DNA of 64,000 nucleotides from Takakia lepidozioides (GCA_030704615.1 CM060734.1:54824042-54888041); one strand, 5' to 3'; positions 23,969-38,113 are shown, counted from the first letter of the stretch. The notes: generated by a model not told the origin, from the sequence alone. Numbers and translations: made by a program.

Positions 23969-26440
23969 TGTTTCTCAGTTACACATCACCAGCATATGGA
24001 GAAAAGACGATTAAACCGTCATGAGGTCACTGTGTTGCTGCTTTGCTCCACTGACGGTTGGTGAAAACATCTCATCTAAATAGACAGCTGGAATAGAAGT
24101 GGCAAGGATGGCTATGGAGCAGTGTCGGGCTCTCTGCTTCAGGCGACGCTATCGGGACTACTGTGATTTACTTCACCAGAAACCCTGTTGTTTTGAGGTT
24201 GTCAGTTGGGGGTTTTACTTTTACTTCAGGTTCTGCGGCTCAGTGCAATGAGACCTACCTTGTAACCCTCGTGTGGGTCCATCACGTCAGAGCACTGTAG
24301 GTTTAGGCGTTCTCAAAGGTAGTCATTCTTTTTTACCAATGTAAGAGGCCTAATGTCTCGGGCCTTCTCAGCCCCAAATGAGTGACCAGCTTGCTACCAC
24401 CTGTTCAGGGAAACCCAATTGTTATAAAGTGTGCTGAGGAGAAACATGGCTGTAAGATTGTTATGGTGAAGAAAAACATGGGGGCAGCGGGGGGGCTTTC
24501 TCCATCCTCCCTTTGACGATTCAAGGGAATTCTTTATGTCCTGGGTCAGCCTGATGGCTGGCAGATTAGTGTTTGACATCATAATGGAGATAGGATCAAT
24601 GCGGTGAGAGAGATGGGGGTGTGAGAGATGGAGACGCGTGTCTGTGTGAGAGACAGATGTTTAGTCATCTTGAACTGTCAGGCACCTGGAAGTTCTGTAT
24701 CTATGAATGCATTCACCTACTGACCTACTGCAATGTTTGACGTGGACTTCTAGACCTCTCTTGGGTCCTGACAAAGAGATCACAAACAAAATGCAGGAGA
24801 TCTGAAAGAAGCTGTTCAGGAGTGACCATGGATCTTATCTTCTAAGGCTTTTCTACATCATTCATTTCATTGCCCAACCTTTCACATCATGGCTCCGTTG
24901 TACGTAATGCTGCATTTCATTCAGCCATATTGTCGAACACTCCATTTGCATTTGCAATATTCCAGTGCACTTGCTGTACATGTTGACAAGGTGTTGTGTA
25001 GAACGACATTTGGCTTGAATCCAAGGAAGATAATGTGAGACAGCACCTTCTTTCCAGCTTCCAGGCCTTTATTTCATCTTGATGCACTTATACAAGAGAC
25101 ACATATCAGCTGTTTCAGTCGCCCTGCCTAGTTGCATCTTCACATGCCCAAAAAGGAACATTGTGGACACCCTTATATAAGAGACACTTCATCTTTATGC
25201 CTTGATTCACCACCATTGAAAGATGTGTACTTGAATGTGAGGCCGTTGTAGCAGGCTATGACGACTGTGTGACCAAACAAGCTGAAGCTTGGAAAAAAAA
25301 CTGAAAATATCACTCCAACAAGGGGTGTTCGGGACAAGATACTCATCACCACTCCAACAACAAACCTGGCAGCTGACCTCGTGTGTTCTAAGTCATTGCT
25401 CTACATATCGGTATAACTTGAAACACGTAAGGTTAAGCATGGTACGAAGCTAAGCATTGAACAAACACAATCTATCAAGAAGAGAAGTAGAAACATGAGG
25501 TAGCAACTAGCAACGACTTGAAGACTCTACACAAAGCGTCTTGGACACCCTTACAGGCATCCACAGTTTTGCCAGAATAGATGTTCTTAATCATAAGTAT
25601 CGAGATAATGTCAGTTCTCTCCAGAGGACTCTGGTTGTTGCCTCTGCCTTTTCTTGCCTTTCTTCCTATAGTGACAGTATGATAAGAGACAGAGGCTTGG
25701 GTGGAGAAGGGTTTTGATATCTGAAGTTTGTCATATCTTTTTCTAGTTCCTAACCAATTTTTGTGTTACATCTTTGCTGATTTCTATCAGATGAGGTTGA
25801 TGATGAAATGTGGATGATATGCTGCTCCCAGAGCTACTTGAGCTCCCACAAACAAGTGTGACCTTACAAAGGTATTGTTCCTTGAGCAGCATTGAAAACT
25901 TCATGTGACAAAGAGGACGATTGTCTTCATGCGCAGCGGCCTCTTGTGGCAAAGGAGTTTGTAATCAAGGCAGATGATTCATCATTACCTACCAGGTTTG
26001 TAGTAGCCTTCCAATACATACCTCCCTGTCTAGTATCCGACTTGAACGTATCAATCCACATTGGATACTACCTCACATCTATTCTTTGAATTGTAGCGGG
26101 CATGCTTTTGCGCACGAGTTGTTGTTCAATGGAATGAAGACAGACAATAGTCTCTCTGGATCTATAAAAGAGAGTGCGAGGCCTGATACGCTCCTTATAG
26201 CGTCTGGATGCACCTTTTTTTAGGCGAAAACAAGGTTTCTAGCTTGCACTCTGCTGAAAATGCTCGCAAGGAACTGGTGATGCCATTTTCAACAACGTTT
26301 TATGCTACATAGCGGCACGCATCAGTGGGTACGCATCAGTATACTTGGGCAAGGATAGGTCTCTTATGCTTGGCGTAAGGTGCGTCCTCCTGTCAGGATG
26401 AAACAAGCTCCCGTCTAAGAAGGTAACCATTACAACAAAG
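23969..26440. other. Intergenic, carrier 3' UTR then nothing recognised
   Basis: The first few hundred bases presumably include the 3' UTR of the carrier gene. Short open frames here have no protein-like composition. ATAAGAGACAC occurs twice near 25178 with a variant near 25091, but no larger repeat was evident. Confidence 0.5.
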
Positions 26441-26444
26441 GGAA

Positions 26445-26579
26445 TTTTTAGGCAGTTTGTTTGATAAAGCGGAAAGTTCCCACCCGAGAACTTTCCGCTG
26501 TTTAAGGGTGGGCCGGAGGGTGGGAGCCCCAGGGCAAAGGCGGAAAGTCCGAGGACAGGAACTTTCCGCTGCCTAAAAA
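26445..26579. mobile_element. 135-bp foldback element (MITE-like)
   Basis: The outer arms are TTTTTAGGCAG (26445-26455) and CTGCCTAAAAA (26569-26579). Inside are two smaller hairpins: AGCGGAAAGTTC with GAACTTTCCGCT, and GCGGAAAGTCC with GGAACTTTCCGC. The sequence therefore holds four copies of a GGAAAGT word in alternating orientation. No protein is encoded. A target duplication was not clear. Confidence 0.8.
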
Positions 26580-28961
26580 TCTAGAGCAGGTTTTACAAGC
26601 TCATTATTGAGGCCAAAATCTGAATAAAACAGAAGCATTAAGATGAGTCATGCATGCCTGGATGCAGGAAAATCTTCAATCCACTGCTGCAGTTACTCCA
26701 CAGCTCTGCCGGTTATTAGCATCTCTTTGCCCTCATTCTTTCCAAATCCAAGGAATTATAGTAAAGGTGTTTGTCTGTGAAACCATCAAATATCAAAGGT
26801 ACCTTGGTGTCACACTGGAAAAGAGTAGCTTGCCACCTCTGCTGGAGCTCCTGGGGCCAGTGAAGTACAAGGGCCAAATTGACAAACCGGAAGAGCGTTG
26901 ACTTGCTGCCCATGCACACCAAGTAGTCCCTGATCTTCTGGAAGGGATGACTCCCGTGACATTCTTGAAAGATTGTTCAATCTTGTTTCCTATCCCCGAC
27001 TTTTAGCAACTACACTCTAAAAATGCTCCCTGCCTATTTGCACACATGTTGGTTTGTGCATGAAGAATATTCTTACTCACACACAACAGTGCCCAGATAT
27101 GATCAAGAAGTCTTCTTAGACAGGGAATGCAGTATCACAAGCAATGTGTTCATGACACAGTTTGTACTCTGGGGCTGTTGCTACTGTCTTCAGAAATCAA
27201 GGAAACTCAGTGTCCGAAATGACACTGCCAAGAACAACACGTATTATCAACGAGACTGGAAGCTGTTAGCTGAGTGCTTGCTGTCACATGGCTGATAAAA
27301 GACAAGTCATACACTTCCAACAGTCAGATAACAAAAATTCAGACTTGATCACCTCGTACACTAGAGGTTCTAGTCGGATCCAGCTAAAATGTTGTGTGAC
27401 CGCATGATGCGAAGAGAAGATGATCAAGTCATGGTAGGGAGCCAATTACAGCAAACGATGTAACATGTGCAAATCTCGATGCCCAATAAAATGGGCCACG
27501 CCCTTCAAGGATGTGGTCTCAAGAGCCGCACTGGCGTATCTACCTCCTCCTTTCTTCTCTTCCTTCAATGCTTCAAATCACGTGCTGCTCTGTTTGTTTT
27601 TCCAGAGTATGTCCTTTGCGGAAAAGTGAGTGTCTGTCTAGTTTCCTTTTCCTTTGTTTTGGAAGGAGGGGGTGTAGTAGGAAGTTCAGGGCAAATGCCT
27701 ACACGCCCGTGACAAGAAAGGGTCCAATCGTCGGTCTACACAATGTAGAATGCAGGACGCACTCAGTGTTTGTTTCTTTGCATCAGTCACGGGCAAACTG
27801 TCAAGAATGTTTGAAGTCAGGATAGTTTAGCATCATCACTTGCTGCAGTACAATGTAACGTGTGTTTCAGTTGACTTTGTGTTGGCCTGGATGTAAGCTC
27901 AGTTTCTTGTGCACCTGCAAACAATGGCGCTGAGGACTATCTTAGTGGCCCCAATATTGCGGCTTGCATAATGCAACTGCCTGAGTAAGGTATGTGCAAT
28001 GCTTTACATGAATGTGACGCTGTTATGGCTTGTTTCTCTGGGCTTGCAAGGCTCATCTCTTCCGTTTCTTTCTCTAGTAACTTGGAGAACTAGTATCTAC
28101 GCAGCCGTATCGATAATCACCTAGTCGCTATCAAATGGTGCACTATGCTGACACCATGCAGCCTGGATTGCTGCCAGATGAACTAGTACCTTCGTTGACA
28201 TGTAGGCGAAATGCTGGAGTGTGACGGATGCACGTAGAATGAGTGTTCGACAGTATTGATATGGCGCGGCCGGCATTTGATCGTCTCTCTCCTCTCTCCA
28301 CACGACCGTACGACGTGCTGCCCTTCGCGCGCAAGTGGGAAGAAGAAATCACTCCAAAACCTGCGTTCCCACGTCTCCGCCGGTCCCCATCGTGTGCATG
28401 GTCGTAGGGTCACGCATCCCCTCTTCTGGGGTCTGCATTCTACATTCCCCTTCTCTGCACATCTCCAAATCGATTCTCAAAGTCCATCGGCTCGATCTCC
28501 GCTTGAACCTCATCAATTTTGGTTTCCAAATTTCGACATGTCACATTTGTTGTCAACACTCGCTTCATCTCCGCACGTGGACCTGTCTTCCAAATCTTTG
28601 TTTTGCATAGTCAAATCTTATATCTAGAAATTGTCGGGGTCCAACGTGGCAGACATGATCTTGCGTCTCTAGTCTCTACCCCACTGTTTCTTCAGAGTAA
28701 TGGGGCCTCTGCCTGCCCTAGTTTAGAAACAATGCTCCAAAGGAGCGAACATCCACTTGGTTTTCTCCAGGGGCAATCATTCCTTTCCCTCTCACATAGA
28801 GGAATTTAAGAAGGGCGTAGCACACACTGCGGTGTGTGTTGCGTTCTTCCGAGTAAGTAGTCAAAATTCATCGTTTGGGATCCAGTGTGGATCTCTTAGG
28901 AGGGGATCCTCCCCCCATTCCTGTTGTTGCCCGTAGGTTCGTGGCGGCTACCATAAACAAG
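26580..28961. other. Intergenic, H+-PPase upstream region
   Basis: No supported gene. The last 700 bases are C/T-rich and probably hold the promoter and leader of the pyrophosphatase. A CCCGTAG|GTTC acceptor-like site at about 28931-28940, 25 bases before the ATG, hints at a leader intron, without a confirmed donor. Confidence 0.4.
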
Positions 28962-31900
28962 ATGGAGGACAAGCGGAAGGATGTGGAGGCTTATGTGGAT
29001 GTGGGGACTTATCGAGAAAAATCAAAAGCTTTCCCTTCGTTGAAGGAGAAATCTCCTTGGGTAGGTTTTGCTGTGTTGTATGAAATGTTGATGACAGTAC
29101 TTTTTAGGTACTCTTTTCCCTCGATACTTCTGGAATTGAGGACAACGAATCCAATGAATCCTTATTGTTATGTTTCTAATCTTGTTTTCGTGATGTATGT
29201 TACAGTCTCTCTTGCATCTTTAGGGTTTCTCCTATCCTGATGGTGGGTGATTTCCCTGGACATAGAATGTATGATATGCTCCCAAGGTCATTATAATGCT
29301 TGATGTTCAATCAATTGAGCTGATTTGGTTCGAATAAACTCTTCCGCACTTATTCCTCAGAATGGACAGATAGGCAGCATGGCTACACGCTTAGTCTTCT
29401 CTGACTGAGAAAAATTAGTTACACAAGGCGGATTTTACAACTGATCTGTGTGGGATAATGTTCATAACGGATGTCTCAAAGTATTATGCAGCATTCACTA
29501 GTCTTCCAATTGAGAATGGTCAAATTGCCATTTCTTTCTCAATGTCTACATTGACAAATTCTGTTGTCATTTTTTCACTAGGTAAAACTTCTGTCCCCAG
29601 AGTCATGAGCAGTTTGTCTCCTAGTGACTTGTTTATGATGTAGATGCAGTGCACGAATTCTATGTTCATGTCAGGCTCAAGAGGTAGATCAACTGATGAT
29701 TACTCTAGGCATTTTCTGAAACTGGGTTTAACCAGGGTCCAGTCAATTCTGTAGGACATATATGAAGCATGATCTTTGAAGTCGGCTGTTTCACTATCCT
29801 GATGGGGAACTTCTACTTGGGGTGTTGGTGTATGTCTGTGGTTGCAGTTGGTGAGGATGCTCCTCAATCTCGACAGGCGAGTATATTATGTACTCTTACT
29901 CCTTATATTTGCGTTCATGTGCTATACTGGAACCCGAACCTCCCCAATTATCGTCTTTGTATTTATGGTGTGCACAGTCAGCATGACCTTTGCAACATAT
30001 CTTGCGCGCACTGTTCTTGCAAAGGATGAAGGGCCACCTGAAATGAGTGAGGTACTGCTTCTTCCCCTAGTGATATATCCTTGCACCATGCTTTAGGTGA
30101 AATTTCAACCAAAAACCATGTTTACATGATAACCTGGGAGATGATAAAGAAGATGCAATTGAAGATGAAAGTGAAGTATGTGGACTGAAGTGTTGAAGTA
30201 ATATTTTTTGCTCATCTGCATGAATCCTCACTCAATGTTTCTCTAAATCCTTGTCTCTTCTTGAACTGTCTTTCCCCAAAAAGGAACTCAACAGACTTTT
30301 CGAGACGCTCTGGAGCTTTATACTACCCTCCACGAGCTTATGGTACAATAATGACTAATAGACATCTACTGAAAGTAAATTGCTACATAAAGACACAGAC
30401 CTTTATAAGCTTTTAAGTATTTGGTTCTTTCTTCAGATATCAGATGCCATTCGAGATGGAGCAGAGGGTTTCTTCCGTACACAATATGGGGCTATCTCGA
30501 AGATGGCAGTAGTGCTTGCCTTTGTGATTTTTGGCATCTATATTTTCCGCAAATCAACACCTGAGCAAGAGGCTGCTGGCCTTGAGAAGTGAGTAGACTT
30601 GCTACCAACTTTGAATGAGTAGGGGAGCCACGTCTATGACCCGTAGAATGTCTCATGATTTGCTCTTCGGATACTCACTGGTCTGAATAAATGGTGAGTC
30701 TGGAGTTTCACAGATGGTGTTTTGTAGTCATTTGATGACCTTGCTGCTTGATTTCTGACTAGAATGTTTCATAACTGGCCATGGTGGATATTGATTGCTA
30801 AAGGATGAGTGTTGTTTGACATCCAAGTAAACACTCAGCCACCTTTACTTGTTTACATTAGTGTGATGAGTATTTGCAGTGATGCATAAATTCCCAATTA
30901 TATTTCCGCAACTGCAACAGTGGGTAACATCTACTAGCTACATGCAGATATATGATGGCCTTTATCACAGTTCTGTCGTTTATACTTGGAGCTCTTTGCT
31001 CTGGGATTGCTGGCTATGTTGGAATGTGGGTGTCGGTGCGGGCCAATGTCCGTGTGTCCAGTGCTGCCCGGCGCTCAGCTCGAGAAGCTTTACAGGTTTG
31101 TGCTTCCTTTTCCCACTCCGATGTGGACAAGGCAGTCGCATGTGTCATTCTCCTAAGTTTTTGAAACGTCCACTCCGTACGGCTGTGAAGGGGGAAATTA
31201 TGCACTTTTCTGGATCATATTGTTAGTATTGAACCTTTTTGGTTCTTGTGTGTAGGTGGCCTTGCAAGCTGGAGGCTTTTCGGCACTAATTGTAGTGGGC
31301 ATGACTGTGTTGGGAGTTGCCGTGCTGTATTCATCTTTCTATGTATATCTCAATGTGGATGCACCGGGATCCATGAGGATGACAGAATGTAAGTTTTTTT
31401 TATGTCACCATTTTTCTTAAATAAGCACCTCACGTATTAGCTCCCACTTGGGAAAATTGGTGGGGTCTATTTGCTTATGAAGTGTTTTCTATGTCCTGCA
31501 TATAGGTCAGTGCAAAATTGATCCAGTTTAGTGTATTGTAACCACTTGACCACAGTCTGGGGCTATGTTCCGTGTGCACTTGATCTGCCTTCAAACTGCA
31601 AGGATCCCTTTGTGATTTCAGGTTTGGTTTCGAGGATAACTAGCAGCTTGTCCCATTTTATCAATCTGCGTGCAGAGCCCACCAGACAGCTGAAACGCAA
31701 GAATTTTTTAATAAGGTCCAGATATGCGTTGAAAGGTGAGTCCTGGGCAGCTCAGTTTAATTACCATTTTCACCCAAGAGTAATGTTTAGTCTATCTGTC
31801 GCCCTGGCAGTGCCTCTACTTCTGGTTGGCTACGGATTTGGTGCCTCATTTGTGGCACTATTTGCACAACTTGGAGGTGGGATCTACACGAAGGCAGCCG

Positions 31901-34900
31901 ATGTGGGTGCAGATCTGGTTGGCAAAGTGGAACAAGGAATCCCTGAAGATGATCCGAGGAATCCAGCTGTTATTGCAGACCTAGTAAGTCAGAAACTTCA
32001 TGCTAATATAAGTGGTTTGGGTTCAAAGGTGTTCAAAGCCTCCACATTCTGTCAGGTTGAGGTGTATTATGATCTAGTTAACATCTACTTCTGTTAGTGA
32101 AGTGCTTCAAAGCAACTTGTACTGTTGGTAGACCGTGTGTAAGGATCAGGAGTGCAGAAGTGAAGAGACTCTGCCTAGGACAGTAGTACAAATCAGCTAT
32201 ATGGAAGAATGCATATTACCATCTCTCCATTAGCGAATGGTAGCTTACAGTTCATGTAGATTTACTGAGACACTTTTATAGGTTCTTTGGATGGCTTGTT
32301 ACTCAGATACTTACCTTGTGTGTGTTACTAAAAGGTGGCTGAGGATTGGTTGGTGGGTCTCGTTTTCAACAGGTTGGAGACAATGTTGGGGATTGTGCAG
32401 CTCGTGGTGCAGATTTGTTTGAAAGTATTGCGGCTGAAATAATTAGTGCAATGATTCTTGGGGGCAGTATGGCTAAACGTTGCAACCTGGAAGGTTAGTT
32501 TGCTGTCATTGCCTTGATGTTTTGCACCTAGAACTTCTAACCAACATTCGATTAATATATTCTCCCATTGCTTTTAGGGAGCATGGGTGTGGGTTACATA
32601 TAAGAAGCAAGTTGAAAGAAATTTGGTGTAGACATGATAGCTAACACTCTGCTTTGCTAATCCTCACAGATGCATCTGGCTTCATTCTTTTTCCCCTCGT
32701 GGTTCATTCGTTCGATTTGGTAGTTTCTGCAATTGGTATCTCATCCATCAAAGGTACACGGGATCCCAGTTCGAAATCTGTGGTTGAGGATCCAATGCTC
32801 ATTCTACAGAAGGGTTATTCCATTACGCTCTGCTTGGCAGTGCTGGCCTTTGGTGGAGTAAGTTCCTTCCATTCTTGATGTCTTGTATTAGCCCACTTGT
32901 ATTTATTCTTCCCTTCCTTTAGTTTCCTTCTGTTCTGCTGTGCATCAATCAGAGTTTGACGTAACCACAGAATTGGTTTTGTTGGACACTTGTTCACTCT
33001 GGGACTGAGTAGCATGCCAGCTCCTCAAGGAAATGCATAATCGGCTGGAGTTGGGTTCAAAAATAGCTCAGGTCCTGTCTCCCTTCCTGATAGGAAGGAA
33101 AAGATGGGGAATGGATTTCTCAACATGTAAGCAATCAAAAACTCTTGATATGAGTACCTTGTCATCTCATGGGCATCCGTAATTGTGCAGTCGACAAGGT
33201 GGCTATTGTATACAGAGCAGGCACCCTCGGCGTGGATCCACTTTGCCCTTTGTGGACTGGTCGGTATCATCACTGCTTACCTCTTTGTGTGGATTTCACA
33301 ATACTACACGGACTACAAGTATGAGCCTGTCCGAATGGTGGCCATCTCAAGTACAACAGGGCATGGAACCAACATCATTGCAGGTGTCTTACCTGCCTCA
33401 TTGAACAGAATCTTGCAGTGAGCTATTCTCTAGAGTACCTTTGTAATGTTAGCTTCTGGTCACTTGACTCAGGCTGTAGTGCTATGACACTTCCTGGCTA
33501 GCGCGAACCTCGTTAATATCCGAATAGTAGTGTGGTCATTGCTACATCTGTCGTGTAACCTGTCAGCGGTCATACTTGTGAAGGGAGTAGGGAAGAAGGA
33601 TAGGAAAGATTGTTTTGATTTGGCAAACTCTTCTTAATTGCAGGGGTGGGGCTCGGCCTCGAGTCTACAGCAATGCCCGTGCTGGTTATTAGTGTGTCCA
33701 TCATCTCAGCATACTGGCTGGGGAAGACTTCGGGACTCCAGGATAGTCAGGGTTTGCCAACAGGAGGGCTTTTTGGAACTGCAGTGGCCACAATGGGGAT
33801 GCTGAGTACTGCAGGTTACGTGTTGGCGATGGACATGTTTGGACCCATTGCTGACAATGCCGGTGGTATTGTTGAAATGAGCCAGCAGGTACGTAATACT
33901 GGTAGTAACTGTTGTCTGGAGAAAACATATGATCGCTCAGCTCTAATTTTTGGTACGTATAAGATATACAGTTTTGGGTGCTTTAAACACCCATGATCTG
34001 TGGTTTTTCAACTAATTTTTGTAGTTTAGTATATTGGGACATTTGCTTCCAATACCTCAGTCTTTTCCTTGTCTCTCAAAAACATTTAAAGTGAATTTAA
34101 GGATGTTGCACCAAGGCTGGCATGTCATAAAATATTGTTGCCACTTCAGTGCAATCCAAGCAGGTGTCCCTGGTTGAGATTGGTATTTTCTCTGTTCAAT
34201 TGCAAACCTGCAGAGGACTTCATGTAGAAGGCCACAACTCTGCGAAATAGTAATGATACATGTACGTCGTGTAGTTATTTGCTGTTATTTACTTACTCAT
34301 TGGTTGCAGCCAGAGAGTGTCAGGGAGATCACAGACTTGCTGGATGCTGTTGGTAACACCACAAAAGCAACAACAAAGGGGTTTGCAATTGGGTCAGCCG
34401 CCTTAGCTTCCTTCCTTCTGTTCAGCGCTTACATGGATGAGGTGTCTTCGTTCTCTGGCATCCCTTTCACCACGGTATGAGAATCGTTGTGCAAAATTCA
34501 TAACTGACATTTTCACATTGTGCTGCAAGGCATCATCATGGATAGAACTGAAGTTTCAATCACTGCACATAAAAAAGAGCTTCAGATATTAGTCCTATTC
34601 ATCTTGGGATCCTGAGTGTCCAAGTTCCTGATTAGGTCTACTTCCTTCATGTATTGCATTTCCTTGGTTGTAGATATGACCAGTGTTGAGTGTTGGGGTT
34701 CTTGGGGAAAATGCGAAGTCCTCCTTCATTGCTAAGGACAATTTTGTTGAGCCGTTTGTAGGCTTGGATGACAGTGCATTTGCAAACACAAGCAATGAGT
34801 AGAAGGATTGAGCTTCGAACTGAATGCTATGGGATAGTTACTATCAGGCATAGTAAGGATGGAAATGTGGCCAATTTGACTCATGAGGCATAGCCACGAG

Positions 34901-37497
34901 TTCTGGCTGTTGTCCACCTTCACTAAAGCATTCCATGGTGCACTCACTGTGCCACTGGTTTACAATCGCCCCCCTACTGCACACCTGGTTATTCCCACTA
35001 TTCATGTAGGGTCTGTGCTGGGCCATTAGTTTAGATGCTATGACAGCATACTTGAGCAGTAGCACCCAGGTGATATCCTTGTCCGAAGCTAGTTGCACTT
35101 CACTACACCCTTCTTGGAACTTGAAATTGTGTTTAGAACTAAGATTTTCTCTTGATTTGGAGACAGGTGGACATTGCATTACCAGAGGTTTTTGTTGCAG
35201 GCTTGCTAGGGTCAATGCTCATCTATCTTTTTAGTGCCTGGGCTTGTGCCGCTGTTGGCCGAACTGCTCAAGAAGTCGTGAACGAAGTCCGCCGACAATT
35301 TTCTGAGCGTCCTGGTATCATGGTGAGAGGTTGCTACCTTAGTATGCTGATTATCTGTCTTTAGTGCTGTTTGTGAGTGTCCCAAAGGAAGCACTGAATG
35401 CTTCACGCCCATCGAATAACATGAGTGCTATTGTAGTAAAATTCTAGTTCTGAATGGTAGGCATTAATCTGAGATTTCATGACTGGAGTGGTTGTTTCCC
35501 CATTTTCCTTAGTGAGGTTAGTGCTCCATGGCATTTTTGTGTGGCTTCATCAATTGCCTCTTAAGGTAACAAGGGGAGTCCTTGACAGCTAGACTGTTAA
35601 CCAAAGAAATGATTCTGCTAAGTGGGTGGATTACTTGACCTCCACCACAGGATAGGGATACAAAGAAAATGCATTACCAGTGTCTGGCAGCAATTGGCTA
35701 AGAACTTAATCTTGTTCAGTGGACCGGAAGCTCTGTGTGTCAGCTATACATAGGTGTCAAGTCAAAGCTGCAAAAGCTAAGTCATCCTTTCTGTTTGCAG
35801 ACGTATCAAGAAAAGCCAGATTATGCACAGTGTGTGTCTATTGTGGCATCTGCAGCCCTCCGTGAGATGATTAAGCCTGGAGCCCTTGCTGTTATCTCCC
35901 CGATTGTCCTTGGTATGGAGATTATTCCTTCGTATTCCTCCCTCTCTGTCATTTCTAGAGGATATCTGGAAAACCCGGATCAATTCTATGTATCAAGGCA
36001 AGTCTTACTACCAACGTTAGCCCCTGACAGAGGTAAGTTCTGTCCCTTTGGTTTCCGCTCAAACTGGGCGCAGGGTCAATGGCCACAAGGCTACAGCAAA
36101 CAACGTCTTATGAGTACATTCCTCTCTGTCATTTTTCCTGAAGGGAAAGTGAGCAGACTGGATCTCTGTTTCTCGCTCTCTCTCTCTCTGTTTTCTCTCT
36201 GTTTTCTCTGCATATCCTGAAGCATGTCATTTCTGTGGTAAACTCAATAACTCTGCAACCGAGCTGCCCAGTTTGCATGTGGACAAGTGCCTCTGTTAGC
36301 AACTTAATGGCAGTTGCAGGAAATAAAGTTTTTACCTGCAGCTGAGCTGCGGGGATAAGCTAAACCCTAGTGGGTGCAAACCCCACAAAAGGTTCTGGGA
36401 GGGTCCCGTGGGGTCAATGGCTGGAAGTTATGGCAAGCCACTGTTTGCAGGGAATGGCATGAATACATTCTCTGTTTTCTCTTGTATTTCTTGTTAATAG
36501 GCTGTCTGGGCCTCCTGTGGAAAATTCTCTGTTGTTCAGTTCCGTCTATGATTTCTGTGTTAGTTATGCGCTCTTGGCCCATAATCTCTTACGGGTATCT
36601 GTCAGGCCCAAAAAGTCCCTGGCTTCTATCTGCTCCCTTCAAATATGCACTTAGTACACTATCTATTTGAAGTGTGGTATAATGGATGTGGGTTGGAGGT
36701 GAGAAGCTTATTACTGGAACACCAATTTCTTGTTATTTTTGTGCAAGGAAGTGCTTAATTGGTTTCGGGTCAAGCCTACAAGCATCACATTCAAAACTCG
36801 TTGCATCTAACCTGGCTGAACCTGAAATCCTGTGATCTGGTTTGTCAGGCGTTGTGTTCAGACTGCTGGGGTCGTATACAGCCCAACCATTGTTGGGAGC
36901 AAAGGCAGTGGCTGCCATGCTGATGTTTGCAACTGTGTCGGGGATTTTGATGGCCCTCTTCCTCAACACAGCGGGGGGAGCCTGGGATAATGCCAAGAAA
37001 TATATCGAGAGTGGGGCGCTTGGTGGAAAGGGTAGTGATGCCCACAAAGCTGCAATTACTGGCGACACGTAAGCTCACTTTCCTTGTCTCTAGCTGTTTC
37101 TTTTTCATCACATCTTCCCACCAATAAAGCAGACGGTATAGTCACACGTTTTGTGTATAGTGTTAGTTGTCTTCAGAGTGGTTGAATGAAGAGGGGAGGG
37201 AGAAAGACAATGGAATCCACTGTCCTCTGTCAAATCTCAGTGATGCACCCTTATCATCAGGATGCAAGCTAAGTACTTCACCCTAGTTGCGCAGGGTGCA
37301 GGCTTTGCATCCCCCAGAGTAAGATAATCAGTCCAAATACACCACAGTAAGAGGGAGTGTTGACAGTTGTATGCGTTGTTGGACTCTGCAGGGTAGGCGA
37401 TCCATTCAAGGACACGGCAGGCCCGTCACTGCATGTCCTCATTAAGATGCTTGCCACCATCACACTAGTCATGGCACCCCTCTTCATAGAAAGCTGA
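28962..37497 (+). CDS. VHP2: Type II (K+-independent) H+-translocating pyrophosphatase
   Basis: Fifteen coding exons join into 804 aa: 28962-29060, 29848-30051, 30437-30588, 30948-31095, 31256-31388, 31811-31983, 32373-32493, 32670-32857, 33191-33383, 33644-33888, 34310-34474, 35167-35322, 35801-35912, 36849-37068 and 37392-37497. Every junction is GT-AG and keeps frame. The protein is very hydrophobic, with many membrane helices. It shows the pyrophosphate-binding segment [18 protein letters not shown] (exon 6) and the [17 protein letters not shown] loop (exon 7). Exon 11 has [10 protein letters not shown]; the lysine (codon 34364-34366) replaces the alanine of K+-dependent pumps, the known mark of type II enzymes. 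Arabidopsis AVP2/VHP2 is 802 aa and lies in Golgi-type membranes, where the enzyme uses PPi to pump protons into the lumen. No damage seen. Confidence 0.97.
36087..36123 (+). repeat. 37-bp interspersed repeat, intronic copy 2
   Basis: Intron 13 of the pyrophosphatase gene contains a copy, in opposite orientation, of the repeat in carrier intron 6 (34 of 37 positions match). Confidence 0.8.
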
Positions 37498-38113
37498 GAG
37501 GCCGAGGTTATCCCCTGAGAAGTAGAACAGGCTTGCAAGAAATTTTGTAATTGTTTTGTTTCTCCTAATGATGGTAATCCTTTGATGATCAACCAGCGTA
37601 GAGTTCCTCAACTAAAGCTCCAGCAAATGGGGTGTGAGAGAAAAGTAGCCATTTCAATGGAGATACGAAGAGAATCGAAAGATATCCAGACCAGGCTTAA
37701 GCTAACCTGGACAGACAAAGAGTCATCCCTTGTAGATGCCTGGGAGGCCCTACTTATCAATGCTCCCTCTCAGGCAACTCCATGTACCTTTGTGGCAGTC
37801 CTTGCAGAGTACCCAGCAATGAGACACATGTATTTGAGACTATCAATTGAGAAGAAAGCTCCCAATCCTAGGTCCTCAGGAGACCTACACATTTGCCCTT
37901 TCCTATTTACCCTCCGCTAATATATAGTTACCCGCGGATAAGAAGAGAATTAGGGTTGAGAAACGGCATGCTATCGTGCATCATGTTATGCCACGTGCAT
38001 GGCGGCCACGTGTGCCGCGTCCAGTTAAGTGCCACGTCAGCCCTAATGAAGGATACTGGAAAGCTGTCGAGAGGGGAGGGGAAGGGAGAGAGAGAGAAAA
38101 AGAGAGGAAGGCG
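37498..38113. other. Short intergenic stretch between H+-PPase and PSMD5-like gene
   Basis: About 600 bases hold the 3' UTR of the pyrophosphatase and the promoter and leader of the next gene. A G/A-rich run at about 38070-38110 (GAGAGAGAGAAAAAGAGAGG) precedes the start codon. An open frame continues upstream of the chosen ATG to 37976 but is low-complexity. Confidence 0.5.

Noticed and set aside
37976-38113. N-terminal extension of the proteasome chaperone by 46 residues
   Set aside because: The extension has no ATG at its first codon context that stands out and is low-complexity (EGREREKERK); the ATG at 38114 fits the family better.
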